Part shown: positions 43,583 through 52,274 of the stretch, one piece after another | Position numbering within the stretch: the stretch's first letter is position 1 | How the letters are laid out: each line of letters starts with the position of its first letter | DNA from: Spirosoma sp. KCTC 42546 | Lineage (GTDB): Bacteria; Bacteroidota; Bacteroidia; Cytophagales; Spirosomataceae | DNA: 64,000 nt | Assembly: GCF_006965485.1 (NCBI RefSeq) | Contig: NZ_CP041360.1 | Span: 8,350,501-8,414,500 of the forward strand | Reading direction: 5' to 3' | The notes under the pieces: generated by a model | Databases searched by the model: none | What the model saw: the letters and a program-made list of their open reading frames with translations, nothing else | Told to the model about the DNA's origin: nothing | Made by a program: the position numbers and the translations under genes

Positions 43583-45310
43583 TTGAATACAACCATAGAT
43601 ACTGCCGTCATCGTCATTTTCTCAGCCTTTGTGCTGGGTATAGGCATGCTTTTTGCCCGAACGGGCCGGAATTTAAAGTCCTTCTTTGCGGGTGGCGAGG
43701 CCGTACCCTGGTTCATTGGCGGCTTGTCGCTGTTCATGAGCTTCTTCTCGGCGGGTACGTTCGTGGCATGGGGTTCTATTGCGTACAAACACGGCTGGGT
43801 GGCCATCACCATTCAGTGGACCATGTGCATTGGGGCACTGGTAACGGGAATTTACCTGGCACCCCGCTGGAAACAGACCGGAGCACTGACGGCCGCCGAG
43901 TTCATCCGTGCTCGCCTGGGAACGAATGTTCAAAAAGTCTACATCTTCATTTTTACGCTGGTTTCGCTGTTCATCAAAGGCTCGGTTCTCTATCCGGTGG
44001 CCAAGTTGGTTAGCTCATCACTGAATTTACCACTCGTTCCCTGCACCATTGGCCTAGGCTTTTTTATGATTGCCTACACGGCGGTTGGCGGATTATGGGC
44101 CGTAATGGTTACCGATATTTTGCAGTTCGTGGTACTATCGGCAGCGGTGTTTATCCTGCTGCCTTTGTCCCTCGACCGAGTTGGCGGATTGGATGGATTC
44201 GTGAAAGCAGTGCCCGACGATTTCTTCAACCTTATCAATGGCGAGTACACCATCGGATTTATAGCTGCCTTCGTGATTTATCACATCTGTTACATCGGCG
44301 GAAACTGGACGTTTGTGCAACGCTACACCAGCGTCGACAGTCCGAAGTCGGCGCGCAAAGTGGCGTTTCTATTTGCGGGATTGTATCTCATCAGCCCGGT
44401 CATCTGGATGATGCCGCCCATGATCTACAAGGCGATCAATCCATCGCTAACGGGTTTGGACACCGAAAATGCGTATCTCATGATCTGCAAACTCGTGTTA
44501 CCACCGGGCCTGCTGGGGCTTATGCTAACAGGTATGTACTTCTCGACATCGGCGAGTGCAAACACCGCGCTGAACGTAGTATCGGCTGTTTTTACCAATG
44601 ACATTTACAAAGGTTTGATCAATCCGAAAGCGTCTGACAAAAAGCTGATTCGGGTAGCCCGAGGCTCTTCCTGGGTGTTTGGCTTAGGGATGATTGGCAT
44701 TGCCTTGATGGTGCCCGCAGCGGGTGGCATTGTTGAAGTGGTGCTGAGCATTTCGTCCATTTCGGGCGGGCCACTGCTTGCTCCTCCCCTTTGGGCAATG
44801 TTCTCTAAACGCCTGACCAGCCGGGCAACGCTTTGGGTAACGGGTATCGGGCTAACCGTCAATCTGTTCTTCAAAATACTGGCTCCTCTACTGTTAGACT
44901 TTAAGCTTACCCGAGGGGCCGAAACCATTATTGGGGTAGGGCTTCCCCTATTGCTTTTACTTGGCTATGAGCTATGGGCACGCTCGAAAGACGTGACAGC
45001 CAATGAATACTATCAATACCTGATTGCCCGCCAGCAAAAGCGGGATGATGCCCAGGCCGAATCACCCGAAGAAGCCCTGGCGATACGGAAACAGAATCGG
45101 TTTGGGTTACAGGTAATTGCTGGCTCCTTAGTATTCACTGCGCTCATGCTGGGTGGTTTAAGCACATTTGCCGAAGTGGGCGGGGGTATTACGGCCTGTC
45201 TTGGTGGCGTCATTCTGCTGGCAGCATTGATTCCCTATCGTGCTTCCCAGCGGGTTCAGTTGGGGTCAGAACCGCAGCAAATCGAGAAACTCATCAATAC
45301 GGATAACTGA
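43583..45310 (+). CDS. sodium:solute symporter (SSS) of the sugar locus
   Basis: 575 residues, about 13-14 helices. AFVLGIGMLFARTG, AGTFVAWGSIAYKHGW, DILQFVVLSAAVFILL and TSASANTALNVVSAVFTNDIYK fit SGLT-like symporters. The start is TTG at 43583, whereas the related remnant upstream has ATG, so the native start may have been lost at the junction (43583/43584). An internal ATG at 43645 would shorten the first helix. The stop overlaps the PIN gene by 45 bases on the other strand. It probably imports the sugar released by locus enzymes. Confidence 0.88.
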   Translation: MNTTIDTAVIVIFSAFVLGIGMLFARTGRNLKSFFAGGEAVPWFIGGLSLFMSFFSAGTFVAWGSIAYKHGWVAITIQWTMCIGALVTGIYLAPRWKQTGALTAAEFIRARLGTNVQKVYIFIFTLVSLFIKGSVLYPVAKLVSSSLNLPLVPCTIGLGFFMIAYTAVGGLWAVMVTDILQFVVLSAAVFILLPLSLDRVGGLDGFVKAVPDDFFNLINGEYTIGFIAAFVIYHICYIGGNWTFVQRYTSVDSPKSARKVAFLFAGLYLISPVIWMMPPMIYKAINPSLTGLDTENAYLMICKLVLPPGLLGLMLTGMYFSTSASANTALNVVSAVFTNDIYKGLINPKASDKKLIRVARGSSWVFGLGMIGIALMVPAAGGIVEVVLSISSISGGPLLAPPLWAMFSKRLTSRATLWVTGIGLTVNLFFKILAPLLLDFKLTRGAETIIGVGLPLLLLLGYELWARSKDVTANEYYQYLIARQQKRDDAQAESPEEALAIRKQNRFGLQVIAGSLVFTALMLGGLSTFAEVGGGITACLGGVILLAALIPYRASQRVQLGSEPQQIEKLINTDN

Positions 45311-45673
45311 TAAGCGGGGAAATTCGATGTCACGAAGAATAGAAAAATGTCGGTCCTCGGAGACTAAATGGTCAGCGTTTGCCACTAAAGCGCAGTCCAC
45401 ATATTTGTTGTCGTCAGGATCATTATGCATTAAGCCCCATTCAAAATATATGGGCTGTAATGAGCAGTTTTCTAACGAAAGCAAAAGTTTAATGACGTTA
45501 TCGGCAATTGCTGGGGAGGTTTTCTCCGCTAGTTTTTCGTGGTATTCCAGCAAAATATCTGTGCTCAGAACCAAGTCAAACTTACCAGCTTTTAAGGCGT
45601 CAAAAATTAGTCGGTATGGCGACGCCACGGGAAGGGAAATCAATAACACATTAATATCCAGTACAATTCTCAT
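45266..45673 (-). CDS. PIN-domain toxin of a toxin-antitoxin pair
   Basis: 135 residues. PIN-like RNases cut RNA with Mg2+ held by acidic residues: Asp6 in MRIVLDINVLL, Glu in LLEYHEKLAE, and DPDDNKYVDCALVANADHLVSEDRHF carries the last ones. The start ATG overlaps the antitoxin stop (TAATG), the usual coupling. The last 45 bases run antisense to the symporter 3' end. RNA target unknown. Confidence 0.85.
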   Translation of the reverse strand: MRIVLDINVLLISLPVASPYRLIFDALKAGKFDLVLSTDILLEYHEKLAEKTSPAIADNVIKLLLSLENCSLQPIYFEWGLMHNDPDDNKYVDCALVANADHLVSEDRHFSILRDIEFPRLSVIRIDEFLDLLRF

Positions 45674-45906
45674 TAAGCAGTACGGCTACGCATGTGCTCA
45701 TTTTTCCAGCCCTCAATGGTTTGCTCATTCCAGCCTTTTTCCTGCCATAACTGGTTCATCTCACTATCAATTTTTTTGGCAAAGTAATCAGCCAGCAAAA
45801 GCCGAATCTCCGTCAATTCTGTGTCGGAAACGGCATATGGATACAACTTCAGCAGTTCCATCTGAAGGTTGCTCAGTTTCGAGGGTATTGGTTGCGAAGT
45901 TGCCAT
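45673..45906 (-). CDS. antitoxin of the PIN toxin pair
   Basis: 77 residues from ATG at 45906. It is helical and charged: MATSQPIPSKLSNLQMELLK, then LLLADYFAKKIDSEMNQLWQEKGW. It overlaps the toxin start by one base and comes first in the operon, as for antitoxins. No DNA-binding fold is evident in this short sequence. The upstream ATG at 45924 is unlikely since the promoter element at 45924-45931 covers it. It probably binds and blocks the PIN toxin. Confidence 0.75.
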   Translation of the reverse strand: MATSQPIPSKLSNLQMELLKLYPYAVSDTELTEIRLLLADYFAKKIDSEMNQLWQEKGWNEQTIEGWKNEHMRSRTA

Positions 45907-45923
45907 ACTGTACTTCTTTTTCA

Positions 45924-45931
45924 CAAATATA
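45924..45931 (-). promoter_or_regulatory. -7 promoter element for the PIN module
   Basis: On the minus strand TATATTTG matches TAnnTTTG, 17 bases before the ATG at 45906. It sets the antitoxin start at 45906 rather than 45924. Confidence 0.5.
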
Positions 45932-45974
45932 AAATAAAGCTTAGCGAATTTATGAGCGAGCCATTCTTAACCAC

Positions 45975-48041
45975 ATGACATATACAAGAAACAGTTTACT
46001 AGTTCTTTTGATTTTGGGACTACTCACAACGAGTTTCGCCCAATACACTATTCGCGACCCCAAAGCCATCCCGCTTCATGGTCAATGGTCATTTGCGATG
46101 GACCCACAGGAAGTTGGCGAAAAGGCTAGCTGGTATCGGGAAGGAGCGCCATTGGGCCGCTGGGATAACGTAACGGTTCCACACTGTTTTTCGGTCGATC
46201 CCCGGTATCAGTTTTATACCGGAACGGTCTGGTATCGCCGGACTTTCCCCTGGCAACCAAGCGCTGGGAAACGTGTACTACTTCATCTCGACGCTTCGTA
46301 TTACAAGACAACAGTCTGGATCAATAACCAGAAAGTGGGTACACACGAAGGCGGTTATACCCCCTTTCAATTCGATATAACCAGCTATTTAAAGACGAAA
46401 CAGGCCGACGGTTCCGATAATACAATCGCCATTTCGGTCAATAATAATACCTGGGGAGTGGGCACGGTTCCGGGCGGAAAAGATAACAACGAGCCCAATG
46501 ATCCGTTTCCGGGCTGGCTAAATTATGGTGGTCTTATCCGCCCCATCTACCTGACTGTTGAACCAGATGTCTTTGTCGAAAATGTAAAAACCGAAGCGAT
46601 GCCAGATTTGGTAAAAGGCACAGCAACCCTAAAAATTAAAACCCGGATTCGGAATGCGAGCGGGCAGGCCGTTACGCCAAAACTGGCGTTTCGGGTGGAG
46701 CAAAATGGCAAACCCATTACGCTAATCTGGAAACAGCAACCGGGTAATATAGGCACGAACCAAACCGCCGTACTCGAAGCGGAGAGCGTTTTAAAAACGA
46801 CCGACGTAAAACTGTGGAGCATCGACCAACCGACCTTGTACGACTTACAGGTAGTAGTCGCCACAGATACAGTCCGAACCCATTTCGGGATTCGTAAAGT
46901 GGAGGTTCGCGACACACAGATACTGCTAAATGGGCAACCCATTAAAGTAGCGGGTGGCAATCGCGTGGTCGATCATCCCGGCTTGGGATCACTGGAGCCC
47001 GATTGGCTGGTGGAGAAAGATATGCGGCTAATGAAAGAAGCCGGTATGGAGCTTCACCGATTAACGCACTATACGCCGTCTGAAGCCATTTACGATTGGG
47101 CCGACCGCAACGGCATGCTGATTATCAGCGAAGCCGGCAACTGGCAACTGACACCAAGACAAATGGACAACGATACCATCCGCACAAAATTCCGTCATCA
47201 GTTTCGGGAGATGGCCGAGCGTGACTGGAATCACCCCTGCGTGATTGCGTACAGCGTGGGCAATGAATACCTCTCCGAACAACCAGCCGGGCAACGCTGG
47301 ACCAAAGACATGATTGCCTACGCCCGCGAACTCGACCCAACACGTCTGTACACCTTTGCGTCGATGCGGCTCAATTCATTACCGAAAAAGCCTGAAGATG
47401 AGGCCAGTCAATACTGCGATTTCATTTCGACCAATACGTACGGCAATCACCTCAATATCCTGAAACATATCCATTCACTTTACCCCGACAAGCCTATTTT
47501 CATCAGCGAATATGGCACACGTGCCGATGGTAAAGATGGCGAAGCGGGTCAGGTTACACACCTTGAGAAGTTCCTCTCCGATATTCGGCAACTGCCTTAT
47601 GTGGTTGGGGCCTCGTGGTGGTCGTTTAACGATTATTTGAGTCGGCATAATGGTACGAATGCCGATGGCACTCGCCCGTGGGGGCTGGTCCGGTGGGATC
47701 GGTCGAAGCGGCCACTCTACCAAACGCATCAGGCCGGCATGGCCCCCGTTACGGTTGAGAAAATCAGTTGGGAAACGGGTAGCGAGGGTGTGCATGCCTT
47801 AAAGCTGCGCGTCACAGCCCGCAAGGATTTTCCGGCGTATGCCCTCAAAAACTACTCCTTAAAAACAAATACCAGAACTATTCCTATTCCTGACCTTCAA
47901 CCTGGCCAACAGGCCGATTTAAGCATTCCCGTGCGTGGTTTCGACAAAACACTATCTGTGGAAGTCATGAAGCCAACCGGATTTTCTATTCTCATCCAAA
48001 CGATTGATTTAACGAATGATACGCGAACAAGCAGCCGATAA
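45975..48041 (+). CDS. glycoside hydrolase family 2, secreted
   Basis: 688 residues with a signal peptide at 1-22 (MTYTRNSLLVLLILGLLTTSFA). The jelly-roll sugar-binding domain (25-200) has LHLDASYYKTTVWINNQKVG. The TIM barrel follows with the acid/base Glu in YSVGNEYLSEQ (near 430) and the nucleophile Glu in FISEYGTRADG (near 513). The family includes beta-galactosidases, beta-glucuronidases and beta-mannosidases; which one cannot be decided. Its 3' end overlaps the next FAD gene by 26 bases, so the two are translationally coupled. Confidence 0.92.
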   Translation: MTYTRNSLLVLLILGLLTTSFAQYTIRDPKAIPLHGQWSFAMDPQEVGEKASWYREGAPLGRWDNVTVPHCFSVDPRYQFYTGTVWYRRTFPWQPSAGKRVLLHLDASYYKTTVWINNQKVGTHEGGYTPFQFDITSYLKTKQADGSDNTIAISVNNNTWGVGTVPGGKDNNEPNDPFPGWLNYGGLIRPIYLTVEPDVFVENVKTEAMPDLVKGTATLKIKTRIRNASGQAVTPKLAFRVEQNGKPITLIWKQQPGNIGTNQTAVLEAESVLKTTDVKLWSIDQPTLYDLQVVVATDTVRTHFGIRKVEVRDTQILLNGQPIKVAGGNRVVDHPGLGSLEPDWLVEKDMRLMKEAGMELHRLTHYTPSEAIYDWADRNGMLIISEAGNWQLTPRQMDNDTIRTKFRHQFREMAERDWNHPCVIAYSVGNEYLSEQPAGQRWTKDMIAYARELDPTRLYTFASMRLNSLPKKPEDEASQYCDFISTNTYGNHLNILKHIHSLYPDKPIFISEYGTRADGKDGEAGQVTHLEKFLSDIRQLPYVVGASWWSFNDYLSRHNGTNADGTRPWGLVRWDRSKRPLYQTHQAGMAPVTVEKISWETGSEGVHALKLRVTARKDFPAYALKNYSLKTNTRTIPIPDLQPGQQADLSIPVRGFDKTLSVEVMKPTGFSILIQTIDLTNDTRTSSR

Positions 48042-50298
48042 ACGAACGCTGAAAACCATTCGCCATGATGCCGACCTGATTGTTGTTGGCGGAGGCCTGT
48101 CGGGCGTTTGCTGCGCCATTACGGCTGCCCGGGCGGGTATCCGGGTAGTGCTGGTACAGGACCGACCCGTACTGGGCGGCAACTCATCATCCGAAGTTCG
48201 ACTATGGGTATTGGGGGCCACTTCTCACATGGGGAATAACAACCGCTGGGCACGCGAAGGCGGGGTCATTGACGAATTATTGCTCGAAAACCTGTACCGC
48301 AACCCGGAAGGTAACCCACTGATTTTCGACACCATATTGCTGGAGAAAGTAGTACTGGAACCCAACATCACGCTGCTGTTGAATACCGTAGTGTATGAAG
48401 TGGAGAAATCGAACGCCGAGACGATTAGCGGCCTCAGAGCCTTCTGTAGTCAGAACAGTACGGCCTACGATCTGGTAGCGCCACTTTTCTGCGATGCCTC
48501 GGGCGATGGCATCGTTGGGTTTCAGGCGGGTGCTGCCTTCCGAATGGGGGCCGAACGGCATGAGGAGTTCGGAGAAAAGTTTGCCCCGACGGAAGAATAT
48601 GGCGAATTACTCGGGCACTCTCTTTACTTCTACACCAAAGATACCGGTCGACCGGTTCGTTTTGTTCCACCCGCCTATGCGCTGGATGATATCACCAAAA
48701 TACCGCGTTATAAACGCTTCAACGCGCAGGAGTACGGTTGTCAACTCTGGTGGATTGAGTATGGTGGTCGACTAGACACGGTTCACGATACCGAAACCAT
48801 TAAGTGGGAGCTTTGGAAAGTCGTGTACGGTGTCTGGAATTACATCAAGAATTCGGGGCAATTTCCCGAAGCCGAAACCATGACACTCGAATGGATTGGG
48901 CAGATTCCCGGCAAGCGCGAGAGTCGCCGGTTCGAAGGTGATTACATGCTAACCCAACAGGACGTCGTTGAGCAACGAACGCATCCCGATGCCGTAGCCT
49001 TCGGTGGCTGGTCGATTGATTTACACCCCGCCGATGGTATTTTCTCGGAGAAACCGGGTTGTAATCAGTGGCACAGCAAGGGTATTTACCAGATTCCTTT
49101 CCGCTCGCTGTACAGCCATAACATAACCAATCTTTTCCTGGCCGGACGCATTATCAGTGCTTCACACGTAGCGTTTGGGTCGTCCCGAGTAATGGCTACG
49201 GGTGCTCACGTTGCACAGGCTGTAGGTATGGCGGCTGCGGTTGCCACGCGCAATCACCTATTACCCCGCGACCTGACGGAGCCTACGCACATCCGTGTGT
49301 TACAGCAGGAGTTACTGAAAGCGGGTCAGCATATTCCAGGTATTGAACTTAAGGATGATGAGGATCTCGTTCAGCAGGCAAAATTATCGGCTTCCAGCGA
49401 ATTTGTCCTGAGTGATCTACCGCCCGATGGCCCTCTACTCCCACTGACCTCTTCAGCGGCTCAGATGTTGCCGCTGCCGATTGGTCCTGTTCCGCAAATG
49501 ACCGCTTTCGTGACCGCCGATCAGGATACAACGCTAACGGTTGAGCTACGACGAAGCAGCAAGCCGTTTAACCATACGCCCGATGTAACGCTGGAAACGT
49601 TGAGCATCCCGGTACGCAAGGGCAAGCAGGAACTGAACCTGCCGTTTACAAGCCAGCTTTCGGAGTCGCAATATGGGTTTGTCATGTTCATGAAAAACGA
49701 ACACATTCACCTGCAATACAGCCAATTGCGTGTTACGGGCGTGTTATCAGTCTTCAACAAGATCAACCCGGCGGTTTCGAACTATGGCAAACAGGAGCCA
49801 ACCGAGGATATTGGTGTGGATACGTTTGAGTTCTGGTGTCCTGAACGTCGGCCTGCCGGTCATAATATTGCCCTTCGGATTCAACCAGGCATTCGGTTGT
49901 TTAGTCCAGCAAACGTTCGAAATGGGATTCAGCGGCCTACGAATCAGCCCAATGCCTGGGTAGCTGACGTTCGCGACGCGAATCCCACGCTAACGCTGAA
50001 CTGGCCTACCCGACAAAAAATCAGCCGTGTGGAACTCCGCTTCGACACCGACTTCGACCACCCACTGGAAACGGTCATCATGATTCACCCTGAAACCATC
50101 GGCCCTTTCTGCGTGCAGGAATATGTTGTGTGTAATGATCAGCAGGAGCGTATTTTCCATCAGGCACATAATCATCAGACCAACAACACCATCCGGTTCG
50201 AGCAGCCGATTGAAACAAGTAGCTTGACGATTCATTTAAAGAAAAAGGATGGGTTAGCTCCGGCTTCGCTGATGGAAATTCGGTGCTATGCGGAGTAG
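48016..50298 (+). CDS. FAD-dependent oxidoreductase, second copy, cytoplasmic
   Basis: 760 residues without a signal peptide. The Rossmann motif DLIVVGGGLSGVCCAITAARAG is at residues about 20-41, followed by VLGGNSSSEVRLWVLGAT. The NITNLFLAGRIISASHVAFGSSRVM segment near 368-395 also matches the secreted relative at 37253. The C-terminal third (about 480-760) is beta-rich and may be a sugar-binding sandwich. The two enzymes share the catalytic core but differ in location and domain order. The start overlaps the GH2 end by 26 bases. Confidence 0.87.
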   Translation: MIREQAADKRTLKTIRHDADLIVVGGGLSGVCCAITAARAGIRVVLVQDRPVLGGNSSSEVRLWVLGATSHMGNNNRWAREGGVIDELLLENLYRNPEGNPLIFDTILLEKVVLEPNITLLLNTVVYEVEKSNAETISGLRAFCSQNSTAYDLVAPLFCDASGDGIVGFQAGAAFRMGAERHEEFGEKFAPTEEYGELLGHSLYFYTKDTGRPVRFVPPAYALDDITKIPRYKRFNAQEYGCQLWWIEYGGRLDTVHDTETIKWELWKVVYGVWNYIKNSGQFPEAETMTLEWIGQIPGKRESRRFEGDYMLTQQDVVEQRTHPDAVAFGGWSIDLHPADGIFSEKPGCNQWHSKGIYQIPFRSLYSHNITNLFLAGRIISASHVAFGSSRVMATGAHVAQAVGMAAAVATRNHLLPRDLTEPTHIRVLQQELLKAGQHIPGIELKDDEDLVQQAKLSASSEFVLSDLPPDGPLLPLTSSAAQMLPLPIGPVPQMTAFVTADQDTTLTVELRRSSKPFNHTPDVTLETLSIPVRKGKQELNLPFTSQLSESQYGFVMFMKNEHIHLQYSQLRVTGVLSVFNKINPAVSNYGKQEPTEDIGVDTFEFWCPERRPAGHNIALRIQPGIRLFSPANVRNGIQRPTNQPNAWVADVRDANPTLTLNWPTRQKISRVELRFDTDFDHPLETVIMIHPETIGPFCVQEYVVCNDQQERIFHQAHNHQTNNTIRFEQPIETSSLTIHLKKKDGLAPASLMEIRCYAE

Positions 50299-50322
50299 TT
50301 GATTATTCAGCTCCGCAGGAGC

Positions 50323-50448
50323 GACCTGTTAATAGCAAAAACGACTTCCTCTGCTCTTAAAGCGCCGTAGGTGCGACCTCATAACAACATATGGGTCGCA
50401 CCTACGGCGCTTTTTATAAGAATAAAACCAACCTACTATTAACAGGTC
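50323..50448. terminator. nested 13-bp and 20-bp hairpins between convergent genes
   Basis: Outer arms GACCTGTTAATAG (50323-50335) and 50436-50448 are perfect. Inner arms 50359-50378 and 50394-50413 are perfect over 20 bp, with TTTTT to the right. It ends both the FAD gene (50298) and the GMC gene (50477). Confidence 0.85.
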
Positions 50449-50476
50449 ACCTCTACGAGGCTTTTATACCATCCAA

Positions 50477-52216
50477 TCAATGTTTCAAATCCCCCCGTTT
50501 CAACGCCTTTACCGCGTAGTCTGCCGCTCGGGCCGATAAGGCCATGTAAGTTAATGACGGATTCTGGCAGGGCGATGACGTCATAGCCGCTCCGTCGGTG
50601 CAGAACACATTTTTAACTATATGGTGCTGGTTAAATTTATTGAAGACCGAATTCTTCGGGCTGGTTCCCATACGGGCTGTACCCATTTCGTGGATACTTA
50701 GGCCCGGATGCGCCTGTGCATCAAACCCTTTTATATTCGAAAATCCCGACTTCTCCAGCATTTGCACAGCCTGATCGTGGGCATCTTTCCGCATAAGGGT
50801 TTCGTTTTCCCGGTAGTGAACGTCCATTTTCAGGACGGGCTGTCCCCATTTGTCCTTGATTTCATCGGTCAAATAAACCCGGTTGTCTTCGTAGGGCATG
50901 CACTCGCCAAAAGCATCGAGGGTAATTTTCCAGGTACCAAACTGTGTGGCTTTCTCCTTGAAGTCGGCGCCGAAGCCTTCTTCATGGTAGGCATGATCCC
51001 AGTTTTCGCGGTTGGTGTACACCTCAAAGCCGTAGCCCCGCCTGAAAGCCTGTTTCTCCTGATTCGGTAGGTTTCGGAAGCGTGGGATGTATAATCCTGC
51101 CGGATGTCGTCCGTAGTAGTATTTATCTAAATCGTGATCATAATCAGCGGTGGCACCTACATGGAAATGGTGATCCATCAAATTGCGGCCCAACTGGCCA
51201 CTATCGTCCATGCCGTTCGGAAACCGCTTCGATTTGGAATTCATCAGAATGTACGTCGAGCCCAACGCCGACGCATTCAGGAAAATGATGCTGGCCTGAA
51301 ACTCATGCCATTGGTGCGTTTGCTCGTCAATCACCCGAACACCCGTTGCCCGGCCTGTCTTTTCATCATAAATAATAGAATTGACGATAGAATGCGGACG
51401 AACCGTAAGCCGTTTAGTCCGGCGGGCAGCGGGTAAAGTGGCGGACTGTGTGCTGAAATAAGCGCCATACGGACAGCCACGCATACAGAGGTTCCGATAC
51501 TGACACTTCGCCCGGCCCAGGTTCATTTGCTCCTGCGTCGGTGCTGTTAAATGAGCGGCCCGTGCTGAAATAACTTTCCGATCGGGGAAACCTTTATTCA
51601 CCGTCTGGCGAAAATGCGCTTCTACGCAGTTGTCAGGCATGGCAGGTTGAAACTGACCATCAGGCAGATGCGGCAACCCGTCGCGGGTTCCAGCAATTCC
51701 AGCAAATTTCTCCACATAATCGTACCAGGGCGCAATGTCTTTATACCGAATGGGCCAGTCGGTGGCGATACCCTCTTTGTCATTCGCTTCAAAATCAAGA
51801 TCCGAAAAGCGAAACGAATAGCGCCCCCACATCAATGACTTCCCGCCTACCTGATAGCCCCGAATCCAGTCGAACGGTTTTTCTTCGACGTACGGATTTT
51901 CCAGGTCGTTCACGAAATATTGGTGAGTCGCTTCGGTGATGGAGAACCCCGTCCGATTCTGCACTGGATACTGTTTCAGCAACACCAAGGGCATAGCCTG
52001 ATTATGGTGCGGGAAATCCCACGGATTCATGGTGGCCGTGTGGTAATCAGTTATGTGCTCAACCATTCGCCCTCGTTCAAGAAGCAGAACGTTGAGTCCT
52101 TTTTCGCAAAGCTCTTTTGCCGACCAGCCACCGCTAATACCAGAACCAACGACAATGGCATCAAATTTTTTGCCGGATGGAATGGGAGGTTGTGCGGAAG
52201 TTTTAGAATGGCTCAT
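50477..52216 (-). CDS. GMC-family oxidoreductase
   Basis: 579 residues from ATG at 52216; an upstream frame to 52324 overlaps the neighbour and lacks support. FAD motif FDAIVVGSGISGGWSAKELCEKG lies near 17-39. The C-terminal active-site region has LSIHEMGTARMG and CQNPSLTYMALSARAADYAVKAL, with the His and Asn expected of glucose-methanol-choline enzymes. They oxidise an alcohol group, often a sugar C1 or C3. No signal peptide is evident, nor the small Tat subunit that many Bacteroidota GMC sugar dehydrogenases carry. Confidence 0.9.
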   Translation of the reverse strand: MSHSKTSAQPPIPSGKKFDAIVVGSGISGGWSAKELCEKGLNVLLLERGRMVEHITDYHTATMNPWDFPHHNQAMPLVLLKQYPVQNRTGFSITEATHQYFVNDLENPYVEEKPFDWIRGYQVGGKSLMWGRYSFRFSDLDFEANDKEGIATDWPIRYKDIAPWYDYVEKFAGIAGTRDGLPHLPDGQFQPAMPDNCVEAHFRQTVNKGFPDRKVISARAAHLTAPTQEQMNLGRAKCQYRNLCMRGCPYGAYFSTQSATLPAARRTKRLTVRPHSIVNSIIYDEKTGRATGVRVIDEQTHQWHEFQASIIFLNASALGSTYILMNSKSKRFPNGMDDSGQLGRNLMDHHFHVGATADYDHDLDKYYYGRHPAGLYIPRFRNLPNQEKQAFRRGYGFEVYTNRENWDHAYHEEGFGADFKEKATQFGTWKITLDAFGECMPYEDNRVYLTDEIKDKWGQPVLKMDVHYRENETLMRKDAHDQAVQMLEKSGFSNIKGFDAQAHPGLSIHEMGTARMGTSPKNSVFNKFNQHHIVKNVFCTDGAAMTSSPCQNPSLTYMALSARAADYAVKALKRGDLKH

Positions 52217-52274
52217 GCTATTTAAACGCAAAGGGCGCCAAGGTAAGCGCAAAGAACGCAGAGTTTTTTTACAC

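Noticed and set aside
45240..45932. 230-residue plus-strand frame over the PIN module
   Set aside because: It is antisense to two coupled minus-strand genes with clear toxin-antitoxin features and their own promoter element.
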